A stretch of 64,000 nt of DNA from Anseranas semipalmata. Taxonomy: Eukaryota; Chordata; Aves; Anseriformes; Anseranatidae. The stretch spans positions 439,438-503,437 of the forward strand of contig VXAA01005176.1 in the NCBI GenBank assembly GCA_013399115.1, written 5' to 3'. Below, piece after piece: positions 26,491 through 38,879 of the stretch (positions are counted from its first letter, which is position 1; each line of letters starts with the position of its first letter). The position numbers and the translations under genes were made by a program. The notes beneath the pieces are model-generated. The model made no database searches and had not been told where the DNA came from. It saw nothing but the letters and a program-made list of their open reading frames with translations.

Positions 26491-29400
26491 GTAGAAGAAT
26501 CATAATTGCTATTTATATTTTTATTTAAGACAGTTTTCTTCTAAAGTTTACAGGAAAACAAGAACAAGGCATGTATCTTGCTTCTGTGCGAGTCTCTAGG
26601 ATGATTTGGATTATAAAGGGTCCTGAATAAGAAAGAATCACTACAGTGTTACATCTGACAAACCCTTTATATGTATCTACATACAATGTCATTGTGTGAA
26701 GCCTATTTATTTTTCTTTTTGTGGGAAGGAAAGTAATTTTATTGGTCTTCATGCAGACATCAGGGTTAGATGAACTGAGATCCAGTTTCAGATGTACCAC
26801 TGAATACTATAAAACTTTAAATAGGTCAGTTAACTATTGTACAATTCAGTTTGCTTTTTTGTGAAAGGAGAACAATCAGTTAGATAAAAAAAAAAAAAGT
26901 ATAATAAAACAGTATAATAATATTTATATGCTTGTGGTGTTGCAAGGCTTATATGATATGCTTCAGTTACCTTGATGTTATGTGGCAACTGTTACAGAAC
27001 TACAATTAATCTACATCTATAACAGAAAAAAATACTGTATTTCATTCTCTTTTTATTATACATTTTTCATAATAGTGTAACTTCAAATATTTCAGTGCAA
27101 AGACATAGTACTCATACACCCTGACAGGAGAATAGATCTGGTTGTATATTATTCCCACCTGGTGCTTCTTTTCTGTATAATTTTGGTTGTTGGGAGAAGT
27201 CTTAAAATGATAAGAATTCAATCATTATTCAGCATCATAATCAAGAATCAACTTTGCATAGGAAACTTGTCTAATTTCATCCTTTTGAAATATATTTTAA
27301 ACTTTTTTTTTTTTTTCACTAAATGATAAGAATGGTATTTCAGTGATCTGCATTAGTTGCATTATTTCAACTGTATCGGAGTGGTTAACAGTATATGTTA
27401 CGCAAGACTGGGGGAGGGAAGTAGAACTAACAAATGTTTCATAGTTTCTTGTTTTCCTTCAACCACTTACACCATACTGATAGCCAAACCTAGTGGTTGA
27501 AGAATATAAAGCATCATGCACAAATTCTGGCAGGCAGTCAGCCTGTGAATTTCAGAGCCGTCAAGGCTGCATGTTTCAATCAGTTTTGACATCTCTTGGC
27601 ATTTCTCTTCAGATTCTACTTTCTATAAATAATTCCCCTACTTGGGTGTTATTTCTGGTTCATTTCTTAACACATAGTAAGAGGTGAGAAGCATTCTTGC
27701 TATGTCTTTTCTTTGTCTTCACTTTGGAAATCCATATAAACAAGAAATAAAACTTACCTGATATGAAAAAAATCTAGCAGGTTTTGATGATGGTACGCAT
27801 GTTGCATTTTAAATTAATTTTGTAATTTGCCCACTGAGATCTTGGAGGAATTACCATCATCCCCTTTTCTTATTTGAGATAGTCAAAGTTTCCTCTTAGC
27901 ATTTTGAGCGAGTTGGCAAATTAACAGTCTCAGTCACAGTAAGAGAGCCTAGGGAAGGAGTTACATCCCCTTTCCCTCTTGGTTCAAAGAAGAGTAAGTT
28001 ATGCTATTATTTCCTTGCACACTCATTCACTGCTGCTGGCAATTCTGTAGGCTGTATGGGGTGCAGAGAGAGTAGCCCATGCTTTTCTTAGTCTCCTTTA
28101 AGAGACTACATATTTCCCTAAAAGAGGGGAGGCAGCTCAGCAAAAGCCACTTTGCGCCCTCATGCCTGGTATTTCATTTGAGCCTGCAAGGCTCTGGGGA
28201 ACACTGGAGAAAAAGTCTTGTGACCTAGGACCTAACGGCTCTTTAAATCTTCTCCACTGGTGTTTGTACCCTCCTGTTTTTTTTCTGCTTTCCAAACTAC
28301 AGAGGCAATAGGAATTGTTGATTCTCTGAGAAGTGTTCTTTAACATAACTACTTCTCAGATGTGTGTCAGCCTATCACAAGACTTTTCAGCTTCTTTTCA
28401 GGGAATTGCCCTAATGAGGAAAGCATTTCAGTCTCTCAGTGAAGATGGAAATATTCTCTGGCTTTCTGAGACATTCACTTACCAGCATGATTCTGGCTTG
28501 TGCGGGATTAATATCTATCCTTTTCAATACCCCAAAAATATGGGAGAAGATAGTTGCCCCAGGGGAACCAGTAAATGACTGTCCTGATGGATCTGGAATG
28601 ACATAATGGAAAAATCTATTTAGGACTCTAAGAGAAGTAAACTTCACAAAGATAATTAAAGGTTTTTAACACAGTTCTCTGTGCTTAAATCTTTTATAGC
28701 AAACTTGTATTTTCATTTATTATTATTATTATTTTCAATTGCAGGTCTGATTGATAAAGCCATCTCTATTAATTTCCACTCTCCAGATCATTTTACTTAA
28801 CTAAAGAAAACTTGTAAATGGAATGAATAAATCATGCAATAAAATGGATTTCAAGTTGAACCAAATTGTTATTTTGATAGGAACCACCAACAGATCCTTA
28901 TGAGGACCCATTTTTGACAAATGCTCTTTTGTATTTTCATAGATTACAATATAATTATCAGCAACTCTGCCACACTTACATAAGTTTTTGAGGATAATAA
29001 ACAAGTAAAAGAGCCATTACAGAATGATCTGATTGCCAATAAATAATTTCTAATACTGAAACATTCAGTGGAATATATATGTGAACAAAAAAACTCAAGC
29101 TATAACAAAAGACCCATTCTGAGAAAATAGCATTTTCATAAATAGCATTTAGGAGTCATCAGCTACAAGCACTGCAATATAAGCTTGCCACTGCTAAAAG
29201 TCTAATGCAATCTTTAGTTATACAAAAAGGGGAGATTAAAGCTGAAGAATGTATGCATGATGCTAACAAGACTTGTATTAGATACATAGTATCTGTGTTT
29301 TGTTTTCAACCATACAAACGGTTCAAAGTGAGTGTTGAAAAAAAAAAAAAATGAATCCAACAAAGATATCATTCTAATTCTAATGCAAGAGTTAAAGCAC

Positions 29401-30517
29401 CTCAGCTTGTTCATCTCCTGGAGGAAAAAGTGATCATCCTGCCACAGAAAAATAGTCATAGAAAAATACTTGAGAGTGGAAAAGGGACAACATATGGTAA
29501 AAGCTTCTCAACTTTGCTGCGTAAAGCACAGAAAGGTCCGAATGTTAGAAAATGACATCATGCAATTCTTGCAAAGAATCTAGCATTTCTGGTTTAGGTA
29601 AGACACGTCCCTAAAAGTTCATTTGACAGACCTCAATTGTCATATCCCTACTAAAGTTGTTTCAGTAATTCATTACATCCGATGTTACAAACAAGTCTTA
29701 TTTTTCATCTGAAACTAGATTCAACTTTTCCCTAGAATTTCTTGCGAGTCAGCATGCTAACTGAGAAATCATCAGAAACCTTCCTGAGTGGGTACTAGAA
29801 GAGTACACTTTGGTCTTTCCTAACTTTCCTGCTGAAAAGCAGGTATTTTTAACTTTAAATCACTCTTGCAGTTCTTTCTTGAACCCATTTTAGAAATACA
29901 ATGAAACTTGACCTGATGATTGATAATGCTCTCATGAATGTTACATGCAGTAGAATGGCAAATATCTACTTTTACTCCATATTCCCTTGAGTTTTCATCC
30001 AGGAATCATATTTTACAACCAAGCCTGGTTTAAACCTGTGATGCTACAAGTCTCCTCAATAAGTGTGGGTTATGTTCTTGTTTCAAGAGTGTGGAGCCTT
30101 AGAGATACTGATTTATATGCATAGAACATATAACAACATATTGGAAATATGGAAAATTTGATGACCTAGAAAATTCTGTAAAAACTACCTGTCTCATCAG
30201 TTTACCTCTGCAATATTACAGTTCTCTGTAAAATGTAGGACTTTGTTTTAATGCTGTGTCTCAGTGTAAGTATGCCAGCTCAGTGTAGCCAACTGCTGTC
30301 TTCATTTAAAACAATACCAATTTGGCCTATGACCTCAGTTAATAGATATAGATATTAGCTAGTAATGAGCCAAGTACAAAAAAAAAAAACCTGCAAAAAC
30401 TGTTAGAAATTCTCCCAGCAGATGATTTCAAATGTACAAGTACTTTTTAAGATCTATTGCTGTATATTACAGATATCTCCTATTTAAAATGATCGGGGTG
30501 GGGGGGAATGCACTCAC

Positions 30518-30592
30518 TTGAAGCATGTCCTTGTTGATCCACACCAATGGGAGCTGTATGCCATTCTGCTCAAGATATAGAGTGATTAAGAG
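30518..30592 (-). other. Candidate internal coding exon, 75 bases
   Basis: On the minus strand a long T tract ends in TTTTTCAG, followed by exactly 25 open codons and the strong donor CAA|GTGAGTG at 30512-30517. The other two frames contain stops. Phase is 0 in and 0 out. The peptide runs LLITLYLEQNGIQLPLVW and on to NKDMLQ, which looks like a folded protein segment. Its exit phase would fit direct joining to the candidate at 23537-23604. The T tract could also be the complement of an A run, so the acceptor may be accidental. Confidence 0.32.
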
Positions 30593-30792
30593 CTGAAAAA
30601 AAAAAAAAAGCAAATGTGTACTGTTTAACATGAATCCAGAAGCTCTACTTGCCATATTTATTTTCAGTGGTCTATCTTGTGCCTCTTTAAAGAGCCCCAG
30701 AGAGGAGAGCTGTGACTATGAGAATCTGCAGAAATATTTCCTGAGATGCCAAATCACTGTCAATAGAATTAGAAGATCTTTTCCTTATTGTA

Positions 30793-30972
30793 AAAAATAA
30801 AATAAAATAATGTAAAGTAAAGTAAAGTAAAGTAAAGTCAAGTCAAGTCAAGTAAAGTCAAGTCAAGTAAAGTAAAGTACAGTAAAATAAAATAAAATAA
30901 AATAAAATAAAATAAAATAAAATAAAATAAAATAAAATAAAATAAAATAAAATAAAATAAAATAAAATAAAA
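30793..30972. repeat. Compound pentanucleotide microsatellite (AAAGT / CAAGT / AAAAT)
   Basis: About 180 bases of five-base units. It begins with AAAAT units and passes to repeated AAAGT (about 30815-30836). A mixed block of CAAGT and AAAGT follows (about 30837-30878), and then a long pure run of AAAAT (about 30886-30971). The units change by single substitutions without loss of register. On the minus strand this is read as an apparent FYFIL-repeat protein, which is an artefact. Length is likely polymorphic. It abuts a candidate coding segment at 30990-31101. Confidence 0.97.
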
Positions 30973-30989
30973 AGCTTTTTTCCTCCCAC

Positions 30990-31101
30990 CCCACAATGGC
31001 TGGATTTCTTTTAGCCACTTTGGTTTGGAAACCTTTTCTTCCTCATCGATTTGCCTCTGTAGATTTTCACTGCTGGCAATTAGTGAGCAGAAGAAATCCT
31101 G
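30990..31101 (-). other. Candidate internal coding exon next to the AAAAT microsatellite
   Basis: A very good minus-strand acceptor (CTTGCTCTCCTCAG) precedes 37 open codons with a protein-like pattern of charged and hydrophobic residues, including SSENLQRQIDEEEKVSKPKW and then LKEIQPLW. Only this frame is open, entering in phase 0. The best donor is G|GTGGGA at 30984-30989, giving phase 1; it is weaker than usual. A minor in-frame donor after EEEK (GTTTCC) would give phase 0 and so fit the candidate at 30518-30592. The intron would start almost directly in the pentanucleotide repeat. Function unknown. Confidence 0.3.
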
Positions 31102-31650
31102 CTGAGGAGAGCAAGTTAAAAGGGGACTTAAGAACGACTGTGTCTGGGAAACAAGCGGCCAATCTGGAGCAGCAGACTTCCAAATTTCAAATACACACAT
31201 TACAGAGATGAAAAGCCAGAGCAACCTCTCTTCTTAATTCCTTTTATCTGGGTCTCCAATCTGCTCACAACACTATTTAGTCCAAAACTTAGTCCACTTC
31301 AGTGGGTTTGGAAAGGAAATTGCTAAGATTCCAGCATTCATTGTACCCCCCAAAAAAGAACAATTTAGATAATGGCTCACTATTGTCTGGATAATAACCA
31401 AATAACGCTTTTCACATCCAAACCATTTCAGTCTGGCATCTCCCAGGAAGCCCTGATGTCTCCAGACGAAAACTAGAACATTTACACAGAGGGAAAGCTC
31501 TTCCTGCTGCCCAGCTTTGATCTGTAACATGAAGAAACTGAAGACATTTTTCAGTGATTTCATTAAATCACGGTAGTCAGTCTTATGTGCCATATTTACG
31601 AGGAGGAAAATAATCTTTCAACTATGGATCAGCTTGAGATCTTTCCTTAC

Positions 31651-31782
31651 GGTCATAAAAACTGCATAAACACAAGGCATAAGAGGAAAACTGTCCCCCA
31701 AGTACAGCTGTATTATGGCTGCTCTTGTGAAAAGTGTATTTTTGAACTTTCAAGATCATCTTAGTGTCCCTGTTCATGAAGC
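31651..31782 (-). other. Candidate internal coding exon, 132 bases
   Basis: Minus-strand acceptor ACCATGCAG (weak pyrimidine tract), 43 open codons, and the donor CC|GTAAGG at 31645-31650. It enters in phase 1, as required by the candidate exon at 32248-32368 (the junction codon becomes AGC, Ser), and leaves in phase 1. The predicted peptide includes KMILKVQKYTFHKSSHNTAV and ends with several cysteines. No family recognised. The matching phase across a 465-base intron is the main support. Confidence 0.28.
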
Positions 31783-32247
31783 CTGCATGGTATTTTAATG
31801 GTGTGAATAAATGACAATGACTTTAGGTAAATTATCTTTAAAACATTGTCAGAACATTGTTAAATAAAAGATGGCTTTTCAAACAGAATGTAAAATGTCA
31901 CATAACCTATTATCATTAAATAACTGTTTTTTGAGGGAAAGTAAAACCAAGGATGCAAAATTCTTTCTAGGAATATTCATTTTTCACAAACAAAATCTGA
32001 AAATACTGAAAACATTTCAAAAACCAATTAACTTCAGTTTCCAGCATCAAAAAACTGAATATAATTTTTGAAGTTGTCTGGTTCTTTTTGGTTTGACTCT
32101 AAGCTATCAGAATGTAAAAAGAGCTATGAAGAAGAATTATGCATACAGAAAAGCAAGATAAGGGGGTTTTTTTAGTAGTGTTTTTTTTTTTTTTTTTTTT
32201 AATAAACTAATCAAAAAGAAAATTAACCAAATGACACAGGAACTCAC

Positions 32248-32368
32248 TTTGTAGCTGCTCCAGCAGGCAGGCTTCTATCACCGCAATTGTGTTCTTGGCA
32301 CTCACACTCCCGCCTGCTTTACTGTTTTGAACAGTTTCTTGCCTCCCCAGGCACAGCAATCTTCTACC
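32248..32368 (-). other. Candidate internal coding exon, 121 bases
   Basis: Minus-strand acceptor TGTTTTGATTAG, then 40 open codons plus one base, then the strong donor AAA|GTGAGT at 32242-32247. Only one frame is open. It enters in phase 0 and leaves in phase 1. GC content is about 50 percent against roughly 36 percent around it. The translation has normal protein composition, for example SVSAKNTIAVIEACLLEQLQ at its end. The phase fits the next candidate at 31651-31782. Family not recognised; it could also be a non-coding RNA exon or a chance pseudo-exon. Confidence 0.33.
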
Positions 32369-32707
32369 CTAATCAAAACAAGAGATAATCGGAGAGAGAC
32401 CATTTGGTCATCACAGTTAACTGTCACATACTTTGGAATGATTTCTCAATAGAAATTTTCTTAGTAACTTGAACATTTTAAAAAGGACTGAAGATGGTAC
32501 TAAAATATAAATGTGTAGGGTTGGTCCTGAATTACCACATTTCGTTTCTGATCTGAATTTTCATCATGCATAGAGGTTCTTCCATCCAGAGCTTTGATTT
32601 TGAAATATGCCTCAACAAATTTTTTTTTTTTTTTTTTTTTAGGCAAGATTAAGTTACTGGACAAGATTTCTCAATCTATAATCCTGCTACAGTTCAGTGT
32701 TGACATT

Positions 32708-32778
32708 TTGGTTGAAATTCTGCCCTTACCAAGTCAGCGGGAGTTCTTCCCATAGACTTCAGCAGGGCCAGGACTTTT
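32708..32778. repeat. Remnant of an imperfect palindromic dispersed repeat
   Basis: The segment 'ttctgcccttaccaagtcag' (32718-32737) and the segment 'agacttcagcagggccagga' (32754-32773) are imperfect inverted complements around GGGAGTTCTTCCCA. The form matches a common sauropsid element whose arms read like 'tcctggccccattgaagtca', possibly a non-autonomous DNA transposon remnant. Identification is by pattern memory, so the family is not named. Confidence 0.45.
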
Positions 32779-34430
32779 TTCTTCAGATTTAATCAGCATT
32801 TCTCATTTTATTTGTCCCATTTACCTACTTCATTGCCATATTTTTAACCATTTTCATCAGATGAGATTGCATATACATACCAGCATACATATACACCTGC
32901 AAGCCTCCACCCAGTCATTTAATCTTTTCCTGCCTCTGAAGCAAAACCACTAACATACATCAGGGCAACTCTGTCTTATTATCTGTTCCACTGAAATGGT
33001 GGTGATGAAGGGACAAAAAAACTATTAGCTATGATGAACTGGTTGTAAAATATGATGTTCATTGCTACATGACTAAAGATTGTCTGGTGGTCTGAACCTC
33101 AGAGTTCTAACTTCACTGTTTTTCACCCAGTTTGGCATTTCAAGTGTGTGACCAGACCAACTAAAATTAATCCTTCCTATTAAAAGTTGGATCCTTCGAG
33201 CATGGTTTTGGCTGAACACCCTTCTTGCATTCTATTCCGAGTCAAATCTATCACTTCTCTGTCACTGTTTCATATGATTTCTCATCTGACTACGTTGATT
33301 AAAGCTAGGCAAGTATGCATCAGCAGCACTGAACAGCTTTGCTCCTGCAGTTGTCCTCTACTTCTGGAAGATGGTAATGGCATGCCTGCAAGTCAACCCA
33401 ATTTTATCTTTGCTATCCTGAAATGCTCAGAAGAAAATTGCTGGTTGCAGGCAAGCATTTCTTCTGCCTGATTGTACAAAGCTCACCAGTGCTGGGAACT
33501 ACAGACATGCCCTTTGAAAGTCATTTTCATTGCGGATTGACAAATCCAGTTATAATTCGATGGAATGCTCTAGAGGAAAGTATGAATGTAGTATAGGGGA
33601 TACAGACTACATTCTAAATGTTCAATTTTAGAGTTTCTACCTCTTAAATAGCCAGAAGGGGGTGTCCATGTATAGTGTAACCTGTACATCCTCCCCCACA
33701 TTACATACTCATAATATGTCACTGGAATTTGCAGGCTTTGTCACTTCAATAATAAGCATAAAATTCTGACCTGAGGTGATGTAATCCTAGGCCACCAGGT
33801 CAGCCAGTCTTCATATTAATCCTTTGCTACTTATTTCAGTTAAGAGCAATAAAACTGAGAACACATGTAAAAGATTGAGAGAATTTGTTCCCAGATTCAC
33901 TGTATTCCTTTCCTTTCCTTTAACGGCTTTATATAACATTTTATTTGCATTTGCATCATTCCTTTTGGGAAACAACAATTTAACTCGGCCATTTATCAAT
34001 GACATGTATTGAGATACCTGCCCTTAGACCACTGTATTTTAAGGTTCTAAATAACAAATATAGTATAGTTAACTTTATAATTTAAGATATGCTTAAATTA
34101 TAAAATAAACTGCACTAGCCTGAAAGCTTGCAATAAGGAGACAATGCTGCATTCATTCCCTTTCAAAGTAATATTTGACACTGACTTTTTAGTATCTAAT
34201 CACTTTGGAAAGTTTGAGTGGTCAGAAGCATCTTAATCAAATATTAACTATTTCAATTAAAATCAAACCTGCTGAGCTCACACAACATTCTCCATAATCA
34301 TTTTGATCACATGTAGTTCTTTACTTGTATTTAGAAAGAATCTAATTTTGCACAATAGCAGTTCCAAAGGAGTATTTGCTGTACATGGGGTAAATGATGT
34401 ACATTTTTGAATTTGTCTGACTATTCATTT

Positions 34431-34866
34431 ATAGAATCATAGAATCATTTAGGTTGGAAAAGACCTCTAAGATCATCAAGTCCAACCATTAACCTAGCAC
34501 CGCCAAGTCTGCCACTAAACCGTGTCCCTAAGCACCACATCTACACGTCTTTTGAATACCTCCAGGGATGGTGACTGAACCACTTCCCTGGGCAGCCTGT
34601 TCCAATGCCTCACAACCCTTTCAGTGAAGAAATTTTTCCTAATATCTAACCTAAACCTCCCCTGGCGCAACTTTAGCCCATTTCCTCTCGTCTTGTCACA
34701 TGGTGCTTGGGAGAAGAGACCAATCCCCACCTCGCTACAGCCTCCTTTAAGGTACCTGTAGAGAGCGATAAGGTCGCCCCTAAGCCTCCTCTTCTCCAGG
34801 CTAAACAACCCCAGCTCCCTCAGCCGTTTCTCTGGACATGCTCCAGCACCTCGATATCCTTCTTCT
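34431..34866 (-). mobile_element. CR1 LINE, 3' end fragment (young copy 2)
   Basis: Second copy of the same CR1 subfamily, again on the minus strand and 5'-truncated, about 436 bases long. The 3' tail is at 34431 (ATAGAATCATAGAATC) and the 5' break is near 34866, after CTCCAGCACCTCGATATCC. The minus strand is open for 118 codons (34515-34868) and encodes the end of ORF2: pieces such as [60 protein letters not shown] and [17 protein letters not shown] are typical of CR1. The catalytic reverse transcriptase core and the endonuclease are absent, so it cannot move. The intact frame and the low divergence from copy 1 suggest a relatively recent insertion compared with the other CR1 pieces here. 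Confidence 0.97.
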
Positions 34867-37800
34867 GACATTCATCTGAATTTGCAGCAAACTACACTGG
34901 AAGGGGAACAGAGTGCTGAACAGGAGGATACTCCTGGTAAATGGCACATAGTTCATCCTAGTTTTTATTGTTTCTCCTGTAAGTGTTGGAAATAATAAGA
35001 AATCAGCTTGTATTTGCTTTTGTTTTATGCTCACCAAATACAGAGAGGCTGAAGCAGTCAGGGGATATGATATTAAAAGTCAAATTACAACAGAAAATCA
35101 CAACCAATTCTTCTTTACAGCAGCCAAAAATTAAAAGCAAATAACAAAAGCATTCCTTTGGGGTCTTTGATTCAGTAAGGTGCTAAAATACATTTATAGA
35201 TTTATGCAAAATAATAGATTCACTGAAGTTAAAGTAAAATTAGGCCCATGCTTAATAGCATTATACTGCATTCTAGCTTAAAATATGTCTATTTCCTCAG
35301 AAAGATGCATGTCCAACTTTAATTGTATAGATTTAACTGTGCCTGTACAGTTAAATAGGCTGATACATGCAGGTCCTTGTTTCGTGCCTACTTTACTAAA
35401 TAAAATCCAAATTACTCTATTTTTATGGATTACAGTAGGACAAGGAAGTAAGATATCCCTTGTTTCTGTCTTATAAGCACTTCTCAGGGATTTTTCTATC
35501 ATCCTTTCCTCCCTTCCAGTGGAAAAGTTCCTTTGCATTAAAAGCAACCTATCACTAGAAATCTGAAATATAATTCTGTAGACTCCCACAGAAAACATAC
35601 TTCTTTTAATTAAAGTTGAACCCCATACCTGATTTTTTGTTAAGTGACAAAAATATAGATTTATTTATTTAGTAGGATGATAAGAGACAAATTTTCCTCT
35701 TTTCTTCTTCTGGGAAGTGTTTTATTGTTTGTTTCCTTTCTCTCGCCTGCTTACTGTGTAATTTAAGACTGATGCCTCCCTGTGGGAAACAAAACTTGAT
35801 CAGAGAACAGCCTGCACTGCCACCTAAACAAATTATGTTTTAGTCACTGCTGATGTTGGCTCTGTCATAATGGAAATGTATAATTAATGTCTTTGCTTTT
35901 ACTGCTTTGGAAAGAGAACTCCCTGAAACTGGTTCGAGAGGGGGAATTTTCGGACTGCACCCTTTTCCTTTCTAACCATTATCACAATAGATCACTATAG
36001 CTGCCACTTATTAAAAATGAATGATTGGATCACTCATCTCTACAGTTATTTATTAAATCTACAGCCAAGACATTAAATAATACAAAACTGCTGTGCAGTA
36101 AGAATTTGGCAAGGAATAAGAGAGGAGCTAAAACTCAGCAACAGGTGAAATCCTATATTTCTCCTTTTAGAGGAGCTTGAAAAGATTAAGCTATTTCCAT
36201 TAGTTTCCTGCAGAGTTGCAAGCAGTGATAATAGACATGTGCTAATTTCACTATTGCATTGCATTATGAAACAGCATTTTAGATCATCTTTCACCTATGA
36301 CATGACTCCAAATATCCCCAATTAACAGCTCGCTTTTCATTTTCAGTTTTTGTTGTTGAATTTATACCAATGGCTAAACATCTGGTATTATGACTGCAGA
36401 GAGTCTCCATCTTCTCACCTCTGGGATGCAGTGTAGCTCCCGACTATTTATACTTTGATCTAAAATTCTAAATGACCAAATTATTCTGCTGTAATAGGTC
36501 CTCAGTGACATTAAATGGATGGTCTCAGCTTTTTCTTTCCAAAATGGACAGCTCTCTTACCTCTCATGGCTACTGCACTGCATGAAAAGTTCTGTGCAAT
36601 GAAATAACAGCAACACCATTTTCAGAATTGAAATAACCTTTGAGTTCTACAAAGACACTCATAGGCCAAGAAATGGCAAAGGCAATGCAATAACTGTGCT
36701 CTAGGGACGTTCCCATGTCATCAGTAACTTAGCATTTTTAGCTAAGTTTATAATCAGTGTGTCCAGCAATCAAAGTAAGGAGGGGAAGGTATCCCTCCCT
36801 AAAGAGTTGTGATCTAGATTGGATGAAAACACGGACAAAAGAGGCCTGAGCTCTAAAAATCGAACTGCTTCCTGTATGCCATTCCTTTGCAAGATATTTC
36901 TAGATATCACTCCTATATAGTGTGTCTTATTTTCATAGATGTTTCATTCTGAAAATCTGAAATTCTGTTGTTCAATATCACTATCCAAGTAAGGTATGTA
37001 ACCATCATTGTCATCCCATTTAACAAAGGAGAAAACTGGGGTAACAGGGCTTAAGTCACTTGAAAAGGCTTCTTACATAAGGGTTTTCTTTTTCTTTTTC
37101 TTCAGAATCAGAAATAGATTGGAAGAGGTTGTAAATCCCATGTCTTGAGCTGATATAAATTAGGTTAGCTACTCTGAAGTCATCAACAGCTAAGATGAAT
37201 TCAGACAAGTCTGAAATCTGTTCCCAAATCTTCTGATTTCTGGTCTTGTAACTGAATCACTCATTCTTACTCAATTATTTCAAATCCAAGAGACACGTCT
37301 GCTACATGATACTGTTCATTGATATGCCTGAAATTATGAAATTCACATAAAAATTTGGAACAACTTCAAGCTAACACTAGTTCTCCTTAAAGAACAGAGT
37401 CATCATCAAATTTAAAGTACAATCTCCTTTTTAAATGTGAAAATTTCATTTCCATCCAGTAGTTGAAAGTAAGTAACTTTAAAATAATCAAAACTCAGCC
37501 AGAACTTTTCTCATCTTTGGAATCTAAATTCAGATTTACTTTTTTTTTTTTTTTTTCCCTATTGAAACTTAATTTCCCCAATGGCTTTTGTTATTCTACT
37601 TTTTTTATGGACTAATATGTCCAAAAAAGCAGCAGGGACAGAAGAAGAACAGGGTAGAAATGGAGCTATCTTATTACCAGCCTTATTCAAAGAAGCCTAC
37701 ATAATCAAAGGATTACAGGCCAACAACAAATTGACCTTCAGATCTCGAATTAGGCTGGATTTGAGTCATTGTGTGGGATATCATCTTCTATTCAGGCACT

Positions 37801-38862
37801 CAAATAATGAGAGACTGGGAACAGGATCGGCTGCTTGCTCTGGCACAGCTGCTGACTTCCTTTGGGATAAGGAGTGAATGGGACCTCCTTTGCAGACCAC
37901 CACAATCCCCAGTTTGTCCTGGTCCCTCCACTTTTCTCCCTTTCAGTTAGTGATATGCTACATAAGTCTGCTTACATGTCAGCTGTCAAAACTGGTTTTT
38001 AGGGTATACACATAGCTGCGAAAGGATCAAGCCTTTCAGGGGGTGACATAAGCTGCATAGGGCAGGTGTTAGCCTACAAACACCCCAATCAGGTGCTCCA
38101 CTGGCAGGACAGCTGTGATCTGGATGTGCCCTGAAGACCTGTCTCAGCAGCTCATATACCGAGGTGGCTGATGTGGGTTGCTCTTTCCCAGCAAGACAGT
38201 GTAGACCTGCCTAGGGCCTCTTTTCTCTTCTGCAAGAGTAGCAGATTGGTGAAAACTAAGCTATTTATAGTCTGATGTGTTTGGAGACAAGAAGACCACA
38301 AGGCATATTAAAGTACAGAGAAGGCCACTTGGCCCAGGCAGCTTTCCTTATTAAAATTCTTTCCTTGTTTCTACTCATACATCACCTCAGTTGGCTCCTG
38401 CCTCTGAAACTATGAGTGCCAATAAATAGATATTGGAACACACAAAACAGACTAAAGAGGATGTCCTGCCCCAAGCTGAGAGTTTTGGGTTGTTAATAAT
38501 GATTTCCTTGCAGTAGAAACTTCATGGTCATTAGCTATTCAACACAGCAGAGCAGCCTGCATTTCAAAGCCTTCAGCATTACTAATATTCAGGACCTAAA
38601 GTTTCCAGAACACAGGAACTTTCCACTGAGCATTGAGAAAAACAACAGAGGAAGACAACTAAAAGAAGCTGTGAGGTGAAATGACAATGGCTGTGAGAGT
38701 AACTCATCACCATCAGAAAAACTGGCATGCATCCTTGCAGGCACCTATAGAAAGTGACTGGCAGCTGTGTTAAAGGTCACAAAATCTCTCTCAGTACATT
38801 GAGCGCGATACCGCATAAGCAGAAAAACACAAAACAAAAGCAAACCCAACAATTATGTGCAT

Positions 38863-38879
38863 ACACACACACACACACA
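38863..38879. repeat. Short AC dinucleotide repeat
   Basis: About eight AC units. Short and probably stable. Confidence 0.9.

Larger units (their letters stand above)
18910..30500. other. AT-rich unique sequence, possible minus-strand intron
   Basis: Apart from the candidate exon pair near 23.4-23.6 kb and the gap near 26.48 kb, only homopolymer runs are seen (for example 20738-20752, 21714-21731, 26887-26898 and 27303-27316). A TGTATATACACA direct repeat lies near 22325-22365. Confidence 0.6.

Noticed and set aside
30838..31224. A 128-codon minus-strand open frame ending in repeated FYFIL units.
   Set aside because: The C-terminal third is translation of the AAAAT microsatellite. Only the segment before it (30990-31101) is kept, as a candidate exon.
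31273..31593. A 106-codon minus-strand open frame with a possible internal acceptor near 31540.
   Set aside because: Looks protein-like, but no donor gives a phase that agrees with the neighbouring candidates.
36418..36591. Two very short minus-strand exon-like pieces with strong donors.
   Set aside because: At 31-41 bases an open frame is expected by chance; compatible phase alone is not enough.
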